DNA of 64,000 nt from Ruegeria marina (GTDB lineage: Bacteria > Pseudomonadota > Alphaproteobacteria > Rhodobacterales > Rhodobacteraceae): NCBI RefSeq assembly GCF_900101475.1, contig NZ_FMZV01000022.1, forward strand, positions 1 through 64,000. Direction: 5' to 3'. A program made the position numbers and the translations under genes. How positions within the stretch are numbered: the first letter of the stretch is position 1; every line of letters begins with the position of its first letter. The notes under the pieces are model-generated. The model saw only the letters and a program-made list of their open reading frames with translations. It made no database searches and was not told the DNA's origin. Below are positions 8,876 to 18,205 of the stretch, one piece after another.

Positions 8876-8905
8876 ACCCCTGCGGGTCTTCGGATCCGCA
8901 GGGGT
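8876..8905 (+). terminator. Hairpin terminator after the small ORF
   Basis: ACCCCTGCGG (8876-8885) and CCGCAGGGGT (8896-8905) form a perfect 10-bp stem with a 10-nt loop. There is no T-run, so termination efficiency is uncertain. Confidence 0.65.
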
Positions 8906-9394
8906 CTGACGCCGTCTATCAATAGCTTCCTGATGCCCTCAGAGGGTGTGACCCGCGCTATCTCGCGCGGGCCGTATTCGTGTTCCTAGCGCCCGATCCG
9001 TGACCGGCTCGGGCGCTCGATTTGCCTGTCGGCACCTGCTGATTGGGCAACAGTTTCAGCAGAGTTTTTTGACCTGATTGCCGCGCATCATTGTGGACTG
9101 CGCCCGTTCCATGCCGCGCTGCGCAGCGGTCTTGAGTACACCTCATTTCCCGCAAAAAGACACAACATGCAAAACGTAATATTGCGCAATGTGATGTATT
9201 GAAGTATAAGCGAAGGAGAGAAAGAAGACGTTGGCAGGATATGGCCAATGTTTGCACATTTTGTCCGAGGGGTCTGTCATGGGCGTTTCCCGCAAAGCTG
9301 AATGCTCCGCCGCACACGAACGCGATTGCGAGCAATCGCTGCCTCGCGGGCGTCTGCACATGCATCCTTTTCCTGGAAGCGGGAGAACGCCGTA
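8906..9394. other. Leader of the relaxase operon; candidate oriT region
   Basis: No gene is recognised. The segment carries a 9-bp perfect inverted repeat, AGCGCCCGA (8988-8996) and TCGGGCGCT (9009-9017), a nearby CCCGCG...CGCGGG hairpin (8952-8971), and an AT-rich tract around 9165-9235 with the palindrome ATTGCGCAAT at 9181-9190. Origins of transfer usually lie just upstream of MobC/relaxase genes and combine inverted repeats with an AT-rich tract, so this is the best oriT candidate in the window. The nic site cannot be assigned. Confidence 0.4.
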
Positions 9395-10015
9395 GTGCCG
9401 AGGCCAGCGAAAAACCTGAAGCTTGAAGAGCGCATCGAAGTGGCGCGGCGCTTTGCTGCAGGCGAGAGCGCGAAGGCGCTGGCGGCGGCGTTTGGCATCT
9501 CTCCGCGCCACGTGAACCGGCTCGCGAAAGAGGGGGCGGGCGAGGGGATCGCGGTGCGGGACCCGAGCGAAACGGTCGCCTTCCGGGCCAGCCGATCCGA
9601 GCTTGAAGCGTTTGATGTCGAGTGGCGCGAACGGGGCTATGCCAACCGATCCCAGGCGCTCAATGCGGTGCTGCGCGGGCGGTGCGGGTTCCTTGATATA
9701 CCCCGTGATCTGGTCGCCGAATTCTGCGCCGCATGGCGTCAAACGAAGGATGTGAGCGACGCCGGATTGGCGCTCGCCAAGGCGGTCCATCGTGGTCGGC
9801 TGGAGGTCTCGGAGGCGGATCGCGCGGTGCTGATCGAACTGCTCGATCTGGCGCAGTCCATTAGCCGTGAGATGGGCCGAATGAAGGATGCGGCGCAGGC
9901 GCTGCGTCATCAGGAGTGGCCGCAAAAGGAAGAAGGGCAGGGGACGGAGGGCGCGGTTCTGGAGAATGACCCGCGCGCGATCGGGAGCGGATTGAGGCTG
10001 GTGCGCAATGGCTGA
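9395..10015 (+). CDS. MobC-like relaxosome accessory protein with N-terminal HTH
   Basis: A 206-residue DNA-binding protein. Residues about 9-45 form a resolvase-type helix-turn-helix (EERIEVARRFAAGESAKALA, then AAFGISPRHVNRLAKEG). A ribbon-helix-helix-like section follows (ETVAFRASRSELEAFDVEW, then RERGYANRSQALNAV), and the helical C-terminal half resembles MobC proteins. Such proteins bind near oriT and assist the relaxase. GTG 9395 was chosen because GGGAGA lies 8 bp upstream and the residues before it look non-coding. The end overlaps the relaxase gene by 8 bp, indicating one operon. Family membership is inferred from position plus fold pattern. Confidence 0.7.
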   Translation: MPRPAKNLKLEERIEVARRFAAGESAKALAAAFGISPRHVNRLAKEGAGEGIAVRDPSETVAFRASRSELEAFDVEWRERGYANRSQALNAVLRGRCGFLDIPRDLVAEFCAAWRQTKDVSDAGLALAKAVHRGRLEVSEADRAVLIELLDLAQSISREMGRMKDAAQALRHQEWPQKEEGQGTEGAVLENDPRAIGSGLRLVRNG

Positions 10016-11948
10016 CCCTCTCGCCCTCTACACCTCGGTCATGGGCCGGCTCTGGGAGGATGAGCGCATCCGGGGCCAGGCCGCGGCGCGGATCGACGCG
10101 CGGCTGGCGGGCCGTCGGCAGGGTCGCAGTTTCGCGCGCGTTGGATCCATGTCGGCGCGCAACGCACTGAAGGCGGGGTCGGGCCAGAGCCGCGCGGCGG
10201 TGTTCAAACGGATCCGGGCGGGAGGCTGCAAGACGCGTGCTTCGCTGGGGGCACAGCTCTCCTACATCAATGACAAGGCGGTCTACACCTACTCGACAAT
10301 GACCAACGCGCTGACCGATGCGGCTGTTCTCACGGATGAGCAGAAAGAGGACATCATCGAGGACTGGGCCGGGACCTGGCGCGGCTCGACCAAGCTCGGG
10401 TTCACCTCGCACATGCTGCTCTCGTTCCCGACCGACGTGACGGTCGACCAGGTGCGCGACATCGCCATGGACTGGACGGAGCATTTCTTCGAGAGCGGCG
10501 AATACGGCGATCAGTGGGACTATGTCCTCGCGGTCCATGACGACCGCGCGCACAAGCATGCGCATATCATCCTGAACAATCGCGGTGTCGAGAAGGGCAC
10601 CTGGTTTTCGTGTTGGGCAGAAGGCGTGATGTCGCCGCAGCTGATGCGCGAGAAGCAAGCCGAAATCGCGGAACGCTACGGCGTGATGCTCGACGCCACC
10701 ACCCGGCTCGAGCGCGGCATCTTCGAGAAGCCCGCCGGCATCGAAGAGATCTACCGCGCCAAAGAAGAGGCCCGTCTGCCGCGCGAGATCGTCATGACGG
10801 CCCAGGAATCCGCCATCGCGCAGGCGCAGGTGGTGGGCTTCGCCAAGGACTACAAGAACCTCGCCGACCTGCTGGACCGGATGGACCAGCGTCATATGGC
10901 GCGCGCCGTGCGCGGCATGGCGGACGGGCTTGGCTCGGGCACGCCGTGGAACTTCACCGAAGGAGAGATAGACATGAAGGACATCAAGACCGTCGGTGAT
11001 GCGATCGACTATTCCGAGCGCACGATCGAGGCGCTGAGGCTCAAAGCCGAGGAACTGGACCCGGCCGAGCGCGCCGCTTTTGAAGCCAAGGCTGCGCCGA
11101 TCATCGCGGACCTTTCGCAGATGGTGCCGGATCCGGACCTGCGCGCGCGCTTTGGCAAGCAGCTCGAAGAACCCTATCCGCCGGGGGCGGGCAGCGAAGT
11201 GCTGATCGCCGCGCTTAAGTCCGGTAATGACGAAGGGCTGCGCGACGTTCTTGAGCGCGCCGAGGAGGCAGGCATGGACAGCGAGGAGCTGGTGGCCCGG
11301 ATCGCGGCGGGCGGCACGCGCAACTACGGCATGGCGCAGGACTGGGTCGAGCGGGACATGAACGCGGTGCTGGCCAAGGACGGCCTGAGCGTGGAGACCG
11401 CGAGTGACGACCAGCTCGACGCCGCGCTCGAAAAGGTCGACGGGGTGATGGACGCGCTGATGGAACGCGCCAAGGAACTTGGCGTCGAGATCGGCCGGAC
11501 CCTCGCGGACGAGGAGGAGGCGACGCTGCCGCTCATCGACGAGGATGATCGGACGCCCAATCCCTATCTGCAGGAGCTCGCCGACATGCTGCGCGATGGC
11601 AATCTCACCGAGGATCAGGAAGAGACCGTCGAGCGGACCCTGCAATCCGAGCTCTTCAAGGAATTGGGGGAGGAGGGCTTGGCCGAACTCCGTCGCGGCA
11701 ACTACGAGGTGCTGGACGTGGCCCTGCCGAGCAAGCTCGACCAGATCACCGTCACGCAGGAGTTCCTGGAGATGACCTTCGAGGAGACCGGCGACCAGGT
11801 CTTCACCGACCGCGCCGCCGGGTTGCAGCAGGACAAGGCGACCGAGGTCGCGCGGCTGCGCGGCCAGCAGGAGGAGCAGGAGTTGGGGCGTGATCTTGCC
11901 CGAAACAAAACACTAGACCGCGGACTCGACGACGAGATGGAATTCTAA
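10008..11948 (+). CDS. VirD2-like (MOB-P type) conjugative relaxase
   Basis: A 646-residue relaxase that would nick oriT and pilot the strand. The candidate catalytic tyrosine is Tyr86 in QLSYINDKA. The metal-binding motif is visible as H177-D178-D179 followed by H182-K-H184-A-H186 and N190 (HKHAHIILNN), the three-histidine signature of VirD2/TraI-type relaxases. The C-terminal 400 residues are acidic and helical with no recognised domain; in this class such a tail often carries the secretion signal. The gene overlaps the MobC-like gene by 8 bp and is followed after 16 bp by virD4, forming a mobC-relaxase-virD4 operon. Confidence 0.88.
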   Translation: MADPLALYTSVMGRLWEDERIRGQAAARIDARLAGRRQGRSFARVGSMSARNALKAGSGQSRAAVFKRIRAGGCKTRASLGAQLSYINDKAVYTYSTMTNALTDAAVLTDEQKEDIIEDWAGTWRGSTKLGFTSHMLLSFPTDVTVDQVRDIAMDWTEHFFESGEYGDQWDYVLAVHDDRAHKHAHIILNNRGVEKGTWFSCWAEGVMSPQLMREKQAEIAERYGVMLDATTRLERGIFEKPAGIEEIYRAKEEARLPREIVMTAQESAIAQAQVVGFAKDYKNLADLLDRMDQRHMARAVRGMADGLGSGTPWNFTEGEIDMKDIKTVGDAIDYSERTIEALRLKAEELDPAERAAFEAKAAPIIADLSQMVPDPDLRARFGKQLEEPYPPGAGSEVLIAALKSGNDEGLRDVLERAEEAGMDSEELVARIAAGGTRNYGMAQDWVERDMNAVLAKDGLSVETASDDQLDAALEKVDGVMDALMERAKELGVEIGRTLADEEEATLPLIDEDDRTPNPYLQELADMLRDGNLTEDQEETVERTLQSELFKELGEEGLAELRRGNYEVLDVALPSKLDQITVTQEFLEMTFEETGDQVFTDRAAGLQQDKATEVARLRGQQEEQELGRDLARNKTLDRGLDDEMEF

Positions 11949-11964
11949 AGGGGAGATGACCACC

Positions 11965-13878
11965 ATGACCAAGACACTTCCCCTTTGGGCCGCGCTCCTC
12001 TTCGGAGTGATCTGCGGCGCCGTCATCGGCACCATCGTCGCCGCCTTCTACCTGACCCTGGCCCTGAAAACCGGCTTTGGCAGCTTCGACATGTTGGCGC
12101 TCTGGAAGGCCAGCGCCGGCACGCGCGCGGCACATCCCGAAGCTTTCAAGGTGGGCTTCGGCGCCGTCGGTTTCGGAGCCATCGGCCTCGGCGCGCTCGC
12201 GCTGGCTTGGACCTGGAAGAAAGAGCGCGACGACTACGGATCGGCCCATTGGCAGACCAAGGCGGAGCTGAAGAAGAACGACATGCTGCAGGCCCCCGGT
12301 AAGGGCTTCGTCTGCGGCAAGCTTGGTGCCCCGGCCTCGAAGGCGGAGTTCATCTCCTCGACGACCATCCCGCATGTGATGATGGTGGCCCCGACCCGCG
12401 CTGGTAAGGGCGTCGGCTTCGTGATCCCGAACCTCCTGAGCTTCGCGGGATCGGTCGTGGTGCTAGACGTGAAGGGTGAGAACTTCGAGAAGACCGCGCG
12501 GCTCCGGGCGCTGAAGGGCGACGAGGTCTATCGCTTCAGCCCGTTTGATTGGGCCAATGCCACGCATCGCTACAACCCGCTCGCCCGGATCGCGAAGGCC
12601 CCGAGCTTCGCGCAGCGTTTTACCGAGGTCTCGATCCTCGCCGACCTCTTCCTCGACAAGGACAACAAGACGCTCGATACCTTTTCGGAGGCGGGCAAGT
12701 CGATCTTCGTCGCGGCCTGCCTGCTGGCGATCCAACGCGGCACCCCGAACCTTGGCGAGGTGAACAAGATCGTCGCAGGAGGGGAATACAAGAACGCCCA
12801 GTACAAGACCTATGCCGACGAGGCCGAGGAAGACATCTTGCGCGAGCTCTGGACCAACGCCGCCTCGGCCTCATCGCGGCTGTTGACCTCGAACATCCAG
12901 GCGCTGATGACCGCCGGTCTCAAGCAATGGGACAACCCGGCGGTCCGCTCGGCCACCGAGGCGAGTGATTTTGATTTTTCGACCTTCCGCAAGACCCCGC
13001 AGTCGCTCTATATCGCTGTCTCCGAGGATCACATCGCGACCCTCGCCCCGCTCCTGCGCCTGATGTTCGCCGACCTCATCGCCTCGATCCGCCTCAACGA
13101 ACCGGGCCCGGATGAGCCCTGGCCGGTCATGATGATGATCGACGAATTCCAGCAGATGGGGGCCATGCCCTATCTCGAACGCGCGATCCATTCACTGGCG
13201 AGCTACGGCGGCCGGGTTGCGATGATTGCGCAGTCTCTGGCTTCGCTTGACCGGATCTACGGACCCGAGGGCCGCGAAAGCCTCGAGAACGGGGCAGGGC
13301 TGAAACTCTACATCACCCCACGCGACCAGCGCACCGTGAAGGAGGTCTCGGCGGCCGTCGGCAGCACGACCCGCGAGGCGGTGACACGGATGTATGGCCG
13401 CAATAAGGGCTTCCTGGGCGCGACGTCGACCTCGGCGCGGCTGGAAGAGCGACCGCTGCTTTCCGAGACCGAAGCGCGCCTGATGGACCCCGACGAGGTC
13501 ATCATCCTCGCCTCGCCGCAGCACCCGATCAAGGCGAGCCGGATCAAGTATTACGACGATCCCTTCTTCAAGGACATGCTCGCCCGCCAGGAGGGTAAGC
13601 CATTCCCCTATCCGCCGAGCGTGCAGGGCGTGGGGCCTTGGGGTGGCGAGAGTGGTGACGATGCCGGTGTGGGCGGGACAGACAAGCGGGTCGAACGCGC
13701 GCCTGTTCGGGATCGTTCGCAGCGCCGCGAGGCGCGCGCGATGAGCGTGATGGCGTTGGAGGCCGGGCGCAACCAGCCTGAGCCCGAGACGCTCGAGCGG
13801 GAAGCTGTTGTGCCGAAGGAATGGGAGGCTGTGTTGGATGCGCGGGGGGATTTCATCGAGGAATTGTTGGGCGGCTAA
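11965..13878 (+). CDS. virD4: VirD4/TraG type IV coupling ATPase
   Basis: The coupling protein that delivers the relaxase-DNA complex to the VirB channel. Two N-terminal membrane segments are visible (LWAALLFGVICGAVIGTIVA, and FGAVGFGAIGLGALALAW). Walker A is PTRAGKG at about residue 142, and Walker B is VMMMIDEFQQMG at about 388. The start is placed at ATG 11965, not ATG 11956, because GGGGAG at 11950-11955 abuts the first ATG but stands 9 bp before the second. The protein is 637 residues, normal for the family. The C-terminal tail is acidic and variable, the part that contacts substrates. The virB genes that should accompany it lie 21 kb away on the other strand. Confidence 0.92.
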   Translation: MTKTLPLWAALLFGVICGAVIGTIVAAFYLTLALKTGFGSFDMLALWKASAGTRAAHPEAFKVGFGAVGFGAIGLGALALAWTWKKERDDYGSAHWQTKAELKKNDMLQAPGKGFVCGKLGAPASKAEFISSTTIPHVMMVAPTRAGKGVGFVIPNLLSFAGSVVVLDVKGENFEKTARLRALKGDEVYRFSPFDWANATHRYNPLARIAKAPSFAQRFTEVSILADLFLDKDNKTLDTFSEAGKSIFVAACLLAIQRGTPNLGEVNKIVAGGEYKNAQYKTYADEAEEDILRELWTNAASASSRLLTSNIQALMTAGLKQWDNPAVRSATEASDFDFSTFRKTPQSLYIAVSEDHIATLAPLLRLMFADLIASIRLNEPGPDEPWPVMMMIDEFQQMGAMPYLERAIHSLASYGGRVAMIAQSLASLDRIYGPEGRESLENGAGLKLYITPRDQRTVKEVSAAVGSTTREAVTRMYGRNKGFLGATSTSARLEERPLLSETEARLMDPDEVIILASPQHPIKASRIKYYDDPFFKDMLARQEGKPFPYPPSVQGVGPWGGESGDDAGVGGTDKRVERAPVRDRSQRREARAMSVMALEAGRNQPEPETLEREAVVPKEWEAVLDARGDFIEELLGG

Positions 13879-14277
13879 GGTTGGCTACGTCGTGAACGGC
13901 CCGGAGCTGCCGTCCATCGTCATCTCAGATTCCGCGCTGCGGCCCGTCATTCCGGCCGTTCGACCCAGTGTGCAGCATTTTCGCCTGTCGAGTGTCGGCA
14001 GAGCGGGACGTTGCTTCCTTTCGAGTTTCTGGAGGCAACTTCTGATTCTGGTTTTTTAACAAGTGTTTGAACGTTTCTGGTGCAACAGCCATTTAGCAAA
14101 AAACTCAAAATTCAACTGTGTTGGTTTGAGCGGCAACGTGTTAAGATACAAGGCTATTATCTTGTCCGAGACGGAGCTTAAGGACTTAATGTCGTTCTAC
14201 TTTCACTATCAAGCAGAGTGTTCGGGCCGTTCAAACAGCCTGTCGCTACCGCGCAATTTAAGGATTTGACCTAAAAG
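13879..14277. other. Intergenic region after virD4 holding repeat copy 1
   Basis: No gene is recognised. The first 100 bp contain a diverged copy of the dispersed repeat described separately. The remaining 300 bp are AT-richer and contain the leader of the following LysR gene, for which no clear promoter or ribosome binding site can be named. Confidence 0.5.
13895..13980 (+). repeat. Dispersed intergenic repeat, copy 1 (most diverged)
   Basis: It shares with copies at 28628-28770 and 34931-35070, in the same order and orientation, a GGCCC...GCTGCCGT block and a GCGGCCCGTC...CCGGCCGTTCG block (13940-13961 here). It lies directly after virD4, at the left edge of the catabolic segment. Homology was judged by eye and is the weakest of the three. 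Confidence 0.45.
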
Positions 14278-15180
14278 TTGCATCTTTCTCAAATCCCCCT
14301 AAATGCCCTGCGCGCCTTTGATGCTACAGCGCGTCACGGCAGCTTTACCGCTGCCGCGCAGGAATTGTGCGTGACGCCTGGCGCGGTCGCGCGGCAGGTG
14401 CATCTGCTTGAGGACAGGTTCTCGGTACAATTGGTCACGCGTAAGGGGCCGCAGATCACGTTGACGACGGCGGGGGTGGCAGCGTTGCCTTCACTCCGGC
14501 GCGGGTTTGAGGAGCTTCAGAGATCGGTAGCCGAGATCCGCCGCGCCACCGAGACGCCCTCAATCACCTTGTCGGCGGATACGACCTTTGCGGCCATGTG
14601 GCTGGCCCCACGGCTCAAGGAGTTTCACGAGGCCGAAGCCCCGGCGCGCGTGCGCATCGTCTCCCAAACCGATATCGGCACCACGGTGCCGGACTACGTC
14701 GACATCATCGTTTCGTCCTTCCTACCGTGTCCGCCGGGGTTTTCTGAGCAGCTCTTGCACAAAGAAACCCTGATCCCAGTAATGTCGCCTAAGTTGTTTG
14801 AGCAACTGCGCCCAAAAGCACCCGCCGATCTGGCCCGGGCCGATCTGATCGTGATTGACGCAGTTGTGGATGACGACGCCAATGCCCTTGGTTGGCCGTT
14901 TTGGTTTGCGCATCATGGCGTGACGCTGGCAAAGGACGCGCCAATGTTGCAGGTCAGCCTGAATATCCTAGCCTATCAGGCGGCGGTGACGCATCAGGGC
15001 GTGGTTCTGGCCTCGCACCCGTTGGTCCGCGAATATCTGGAACGGGGTGATCTGATCGCCCCGTTTGGGCCGGAATACGGCATTGACGTGCCGCGCTATG
15101 CCTTTGTCAAAGAGACCCTGGCCAGCCCGCTGGTCGAGCGGTTCCTGGCGTGGCTCTCTGAGCATAGCGCCTCGATTTAA
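14278..15180 (+). CDS. LysR-family regulator (GcvA-like)
   Basis: A 300-residue LysR regulator. The N-terminal winged HTH is clear (LNALRAFDATARHGSFTAAA, then QELCVTPGAVARQVHLLEDR), followed by a periplasmic-binding-protein-like effector domain. The sequence style (ALRAFDA.ARHGSF, VTPGAVARQV) matches the GcvA subgroup. The start is TTG 14278; there is no strong ribosome binding site and other starts are possible. It faces the 15.2-28.4 kb catabolic operon tail to tail, and its stop overlaps that of the last operon gene by 4 bp. It probably regulates amine catabolism genes, but the target cannot be named. Confidence 0.82.
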   Translation: MHLSQIPLNALRAFDATARHGSFTAAAQELCVTPGAVARQVHLLEDRFSVQLVTRKGPQITLTTAGVAALPSLRRGFEELQRSVAEIRRATETPSITLSADTTFAAMWLAPRLKEFHEAEAPARVRIVSQTDIGTTVPDYVDIIVSSFLPCPPGFSEQLLHKETLIPVMSPKLFEQLRPKAPADLARADLIVIDAVVDDDANALGWPFWFAHHGVTLAKDAPMLQVSLNILAYQAAVTHQGVVLASHPLVREYLERGDLIAPFGPEYGIDVPRYAFVKETLASPLVERFLAWLSEHSASI

Positions 15181-17597
15181 ACGCGCTGACGGGTGCCTTG
15201 CGGGTCAAATGGTGGCTGGTGCAACACGCGCGCTTTGTGGGGTTTGCCAAGGACGTAGACCTCGACCTCTTCGTCCGGCGCCACGCCGTTCACATAGCCA
15301 AGCGCCAGCGACATGCCGACCGTGTAGCCATAGGTGCCGGATGAGACCTTGCCCACTGGTTTGCCATTCTTGAAGATCGGCTCGCCGCCCGTGGCATCGG
15401 CGTTTGATGCCCGGGTCTGATCCTCATCCAATGCCAGCAGTACCATCGTTTCACGTGGCGGCTTGGCCATATTGGCCGCCGCGGCCTCTTTGTTCAGGAA
15501 CTCCTTGTCCATTTTGCACAGCCGCTCCATGCCCACCTCTTGCGGCCAATATTCGGGGCTATATTCGCGGCTCCAGGAGCCGTAACCCTTTTCGATGCGC
15601 AGGCTCATTAACGCGCGGGCGCCCACAGGGCCGCCGCCTATCGTGCGCGCGGTATCCAAGAGAGCCGCATAAAGGGCAATCTGGTCAGCCTCAGCGCAGT
15701 GGATCTCCCACCCCAGGTCGCCAGTGAACGAGACCCGCAGCGCCAGCGCATCGACACCTGAGATCTGGATCTTTTGCGAGCGCATGAAGGGGAAATCCTC
15801 GGTCGCAAAAGAGGTCTGGCAGAGCCCGCGCAACAGATCACGCGATTTGGGGCCGGCCACATTGAAGCCGCAGATCTCGGTTGTCTTGCTTTCAAATGTG
15901 GTGCCGTCGGGCAGCGGCACGGCTTTGAAAAACCGACTGTGATAGCGCTCTGCGATGCTGGAGCCCATGATCCAGAACTCCTGCTCGCCGGTGCGGGTGA
16001 CGGTGAAATCCCCGGCAATCCCGCCGCGCACACCGATCAGCGGCGTCAGGCAGGACCTCCCTATGGCCTTCGGCATCCGATTGGCAAAGACCGCATTCAA
16101 ATACGCCTCGGCTCCCGGCCCCTTGCAAATATATTTGGCGAAGTTCGAGATATCGATGACGCCCACATGCTCGCGCAGCATCCGGCATTCGGCCCCAACC
16201 GGACCCCACCAGTTCTGGCGGGTGAATCCGTCGGTGTCCTTGGTGCCCGGTTCGTCGGCGAACCATTGCGGATGTTCCCAACCGAAGTTCAGACCAAAGA
16301 CCGCGCCCATCTCTTTCTGCATTTCATAAACGGGGCGGGTGCGCACCGGGCGGCCTGCCTCGCGTTCTTCGTTCGGGAAATGGATGGCAAAGCGCTTGGC
16401 ATACTGGTTCTCAACGCGCGCCTTGGTGAAGGCTTTGTCTGCCCAATCCCCGAAGCGCGCCACATCCCAGACGAACATGTCATATTCGGTTTCGCCTTCG
16501 ATGATCCACTGCGCCGCCATCAGGCCCATACCCCCGGATTGGGAGAAGCCCGGGATGATACCGGCGCAGCAGAAATAATTCTCCAACTCAGGGACGGGAC
16601 CAAAGAGCACGTTCGAATCCGGCGACCAGATCATTGGCCCGTTGATTACGCGTTTGATCCCGGCTTCACCCACCACGGGCATCCGCTCAACCGCGTTCAT
16701 CACATTGTCTTCGATGCGCTCCAGATCGTCGGCAAAAAGCTCATGCGCGAAGTCGAGCGGTGTGCCCTCTTCGGCCCACATCCGCATGTCGGTTTCATAG
16801 GCGCCGACCAGCAGGCCATTGCCTTCCTGACGCAGGTAGTATTCGCCATCGCGGTCGGACAGGACCGGCAGCCGCTTATCCATCTGGGCCACCTTGTCGA
16901 TGGTGTCGGTGACGAAATACTGATGCTCGGTCGGTTGCAGCGGCAGCGTCACGCCCGCAAGAGCCGCAACTTCGCGCGCCCATAGGCCCGCGGCATTGAC
17001 CACCCACTGCGTGTGGATATTGCCTTTTGGCGTTTCGACAATCCACGAGCCATCCTCTTTCTGCACCGTCGCCGTGACCGGGGTGAAACGATGAATCTCC
17101 GCACCCCGCTGCCGCGCGCCGACCGCATAGGCATTGGTCACGCCGGAGGGGTCGACATTGCCGCCATTGGGTTCGAACATGATGCAGCGCACCCCGTCGA
17201 GATTGAGCAGCGGGTTCAGTTCCAGCGCTTTGGTCGCATCGATTTCATAGAAATCCATATTGTAGAGCTTGGCTTTGGCCGCTTGCAGGCGCAGTTGGTG
17301 CTCCCGCTCTTCGGTTAGGGCCGTGTAGATCGTGCCGGTGCGGAAGACGCCGCAGCTCTGGCCAGTCTCTTCCTCCAACTCATCATAGAGCCGCATCGTG
17401 TAGTCCTGAATGCGGCTGACATTGGAATTGTCATGCAGGCCGTGGATATTGGCTGCCGCATGCCAGGTGCTGCCCGAGGTCAGCTCGTTCCGCTCCAAGA
17501 GCATCACATCCGTCATGCCCAGTTTCGCAAGGTGATAGAGGATCGAGCATCCGATGACGCCGCCGCCGATGACGACGACCTGAGTTTCCGTTTTCAT
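15177..17597 (-). CDS. DMGDH-like FAD oxidoreductase fused to GcvT aminomethyltransferase
   Basis: An 806-residue dimethylglycine/sarcosine dehydrogenase-type fusion. The N-terminal FAD site is VVIGGGVIG (residues 8-16). The GSTWHAA motif places His46 where DMGDH binds FAD covalently. The second half is a folate-binding GcvT domain that would capture the methyl group as 5,10-methylene-tetrahydrofolate. It oxidatively demethylates a tertiary or secondary N-methyl amine. It is the last gene of the ten-gene leftward run; its ATG overlaps the soxG stop (ATGA). A close paralogue with the same His46 motif lies at 31530-33938. The substrate need not be dimethylglycine given the mixed operon. Confidence 0.88.
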   Translation of the reverse strand: MKTETQVVVIGGGVIGCSILYHLAKLGMTDVMLLERNELTSGSTWHAAANIHGLHDNSNVSRIQDYTMRLYDELEEETGQSCGVFRTGTIYTALTEEREHQLRLQAAKAKLYNMDFYEIDATKALELNPLLNLDGVRCIMFEPNGGNVDPSGVTNAYAVGARQRGAEIHRFTPVTATVQKEDGSWIVETPKGNIHTQWVVNAAGLWAREVAALAGVTLPLQPTEHQYFVTDTIDKVAQMDKRLPVLSDRDGEYYLRQEGNGLLVGAYETDMRMWAEEGTPLDFAHELFADDLERIEDNVMNAVERMPVVGEAGIKRVINGPMIWSPDSNVLFGPVPELENYFCCAGIIPGFSQSGGMGLMAAQWIIEGETEYDMFVWDVARFGDWADKAFTKARVENQYAKRFAIHFPNEEREAGRPVRTRPVYEMQKEMGAVFGLNFGWEHPQWFADEPGTKDTDGFTRQNWWGPVGAECRMLREHVGVIDISNFAKYICKGPGAEAYLNAVFANRMPKAIGRSCLTPLIGVRGGIAGDFTVTRTGEQEFWIMGSSIAERYHSRFFKAVPLPDGTTFESKTTEICGFNVAGPKSRDLLRGLCQTSFATEDFPFMRSQKIQISGVDALALRVSFTGDLGWEIHCAEADQIALYAALLDTARTIGGGPVGARALMSLRIEKGYGSWSREYSPEYWPQEVGMERLCKMDKEFLNKEAAAANMAKPPRETMVLLALDEDQTRASNADATGGEPIFKNGKPVGKVSSGTYGYTVGMSLALGYVNGVAPDEEVEVYVLGKPHKARVLHQPPFDPQGTRQRV

Positions 17598-18205
17598 AGG
17601 GCTGTCTTTCGTGTTGTCTCTGCCCCGGCTTCTCCGGGGGGAATGTCATAACCAAAGGGGATGGCGGCAGTGCGGAGTCGGTCCCAGACGCTGCGCGCCC
17701 AGGTATAGGGTGCCAGAATGCGGAAGCGGTCGCGTGCGGTACGTTCGATCAAGACGGCGACCTCATGCATGCCGGTTTGCGCGAAACGGCCCACCGGGAA
17801 CTGGCTGAGGCCGAAATCCATGGGCGCCGTGCGTGACAGGACATCCGCCGCATGGGCGCCCCGCAACACGATGGCGGTTTTGGAATGCGACAGGTCGAGC
17901 GTGACCAGATCGGGCGCCTCGGGCACGGGCAATGGCCCCTCGGATTGGATCAACACACGACCCGGCGCGGTGCGGTAGAGCCTGCGGCCCTGGGCAATGG
18001 CAACGGTTTGATAGTCCGGCGGCAGGGTCAGCCCCAATTGTTCGGCCAACTCGGTGAGCTTGTCGTCGAAGCTCTCCCAGCCGGCGATCTGCAAAAGCGC
18101 GCCGAGGCGCTCTTCGGCCAAGGTCAGGCGATCAGCCGTCCGTGCGGGCGTGCCATAGCTGCCCGCGATCAAGGCCTCGTAAAGCGCAGAGTGATATTCA
18201 GCCAT
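17594..18205 (-). CDS. soxG: Sarcosine oxidase gamma subunit family protein
   Basis: A 203-residue SoxG-like subunit following soxA, as in heterotetrameric sarcosine oxidase operons. It shows the family's GcvT-like fold segments (LDLSHSKTAIVLRGAHAADV and FRILAPYTWARSVWDRL). ATG 18205 is favoured over an upstream in-frame start at 18229 because GGAG stands 8 bp before it. It overlaps soxA by 8 bp upstream and the DMGDH-like gene by 4 bp downstream. Gamma completes the alpha-beta-gamma-delta complex; it has no catalytic residue of its own. Confidence 0.85.
   Translation of the reverse strand: MAEYHSALYEALIAGSYGTPARTADRLTLAEERLGALLQIAGWESFDDKLTELAEQLGLTLPPDYQTVAIAQGRRLYRTAPGRVLIQSEGPLPVPEAPDLVTLDLSHSKTAIVLRGAHAADVLSRTAPMDFGLSQFPVGRFAQTGMHEVAVLIERTARDRFRILAPYTWARSVWDRLRTAAIPFGYDIPPGEAGAETTRKTAL

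Noticed and set aside
8065-8905. Hairpins at 8065 and 8876 considered as CRISPR-like or attachment repeats
   Set aside because: Each is a single stem-loop directly after a stop codon; they differ in sequence and act best as terminators.
9861-11645. 594-codon minus-strand frame
   Set aside because: Exactly opposite the relaxase and MobC-like genes; composition is that of a reverse-strand artefact.
15774-16985. 403-codon open frame opposite the DMGDH-like gene
   Set aside because: It is the antisense shadow of a well-supported gene in GC-rich DNA, with histidine- and arginine-rich low-quality sequence.
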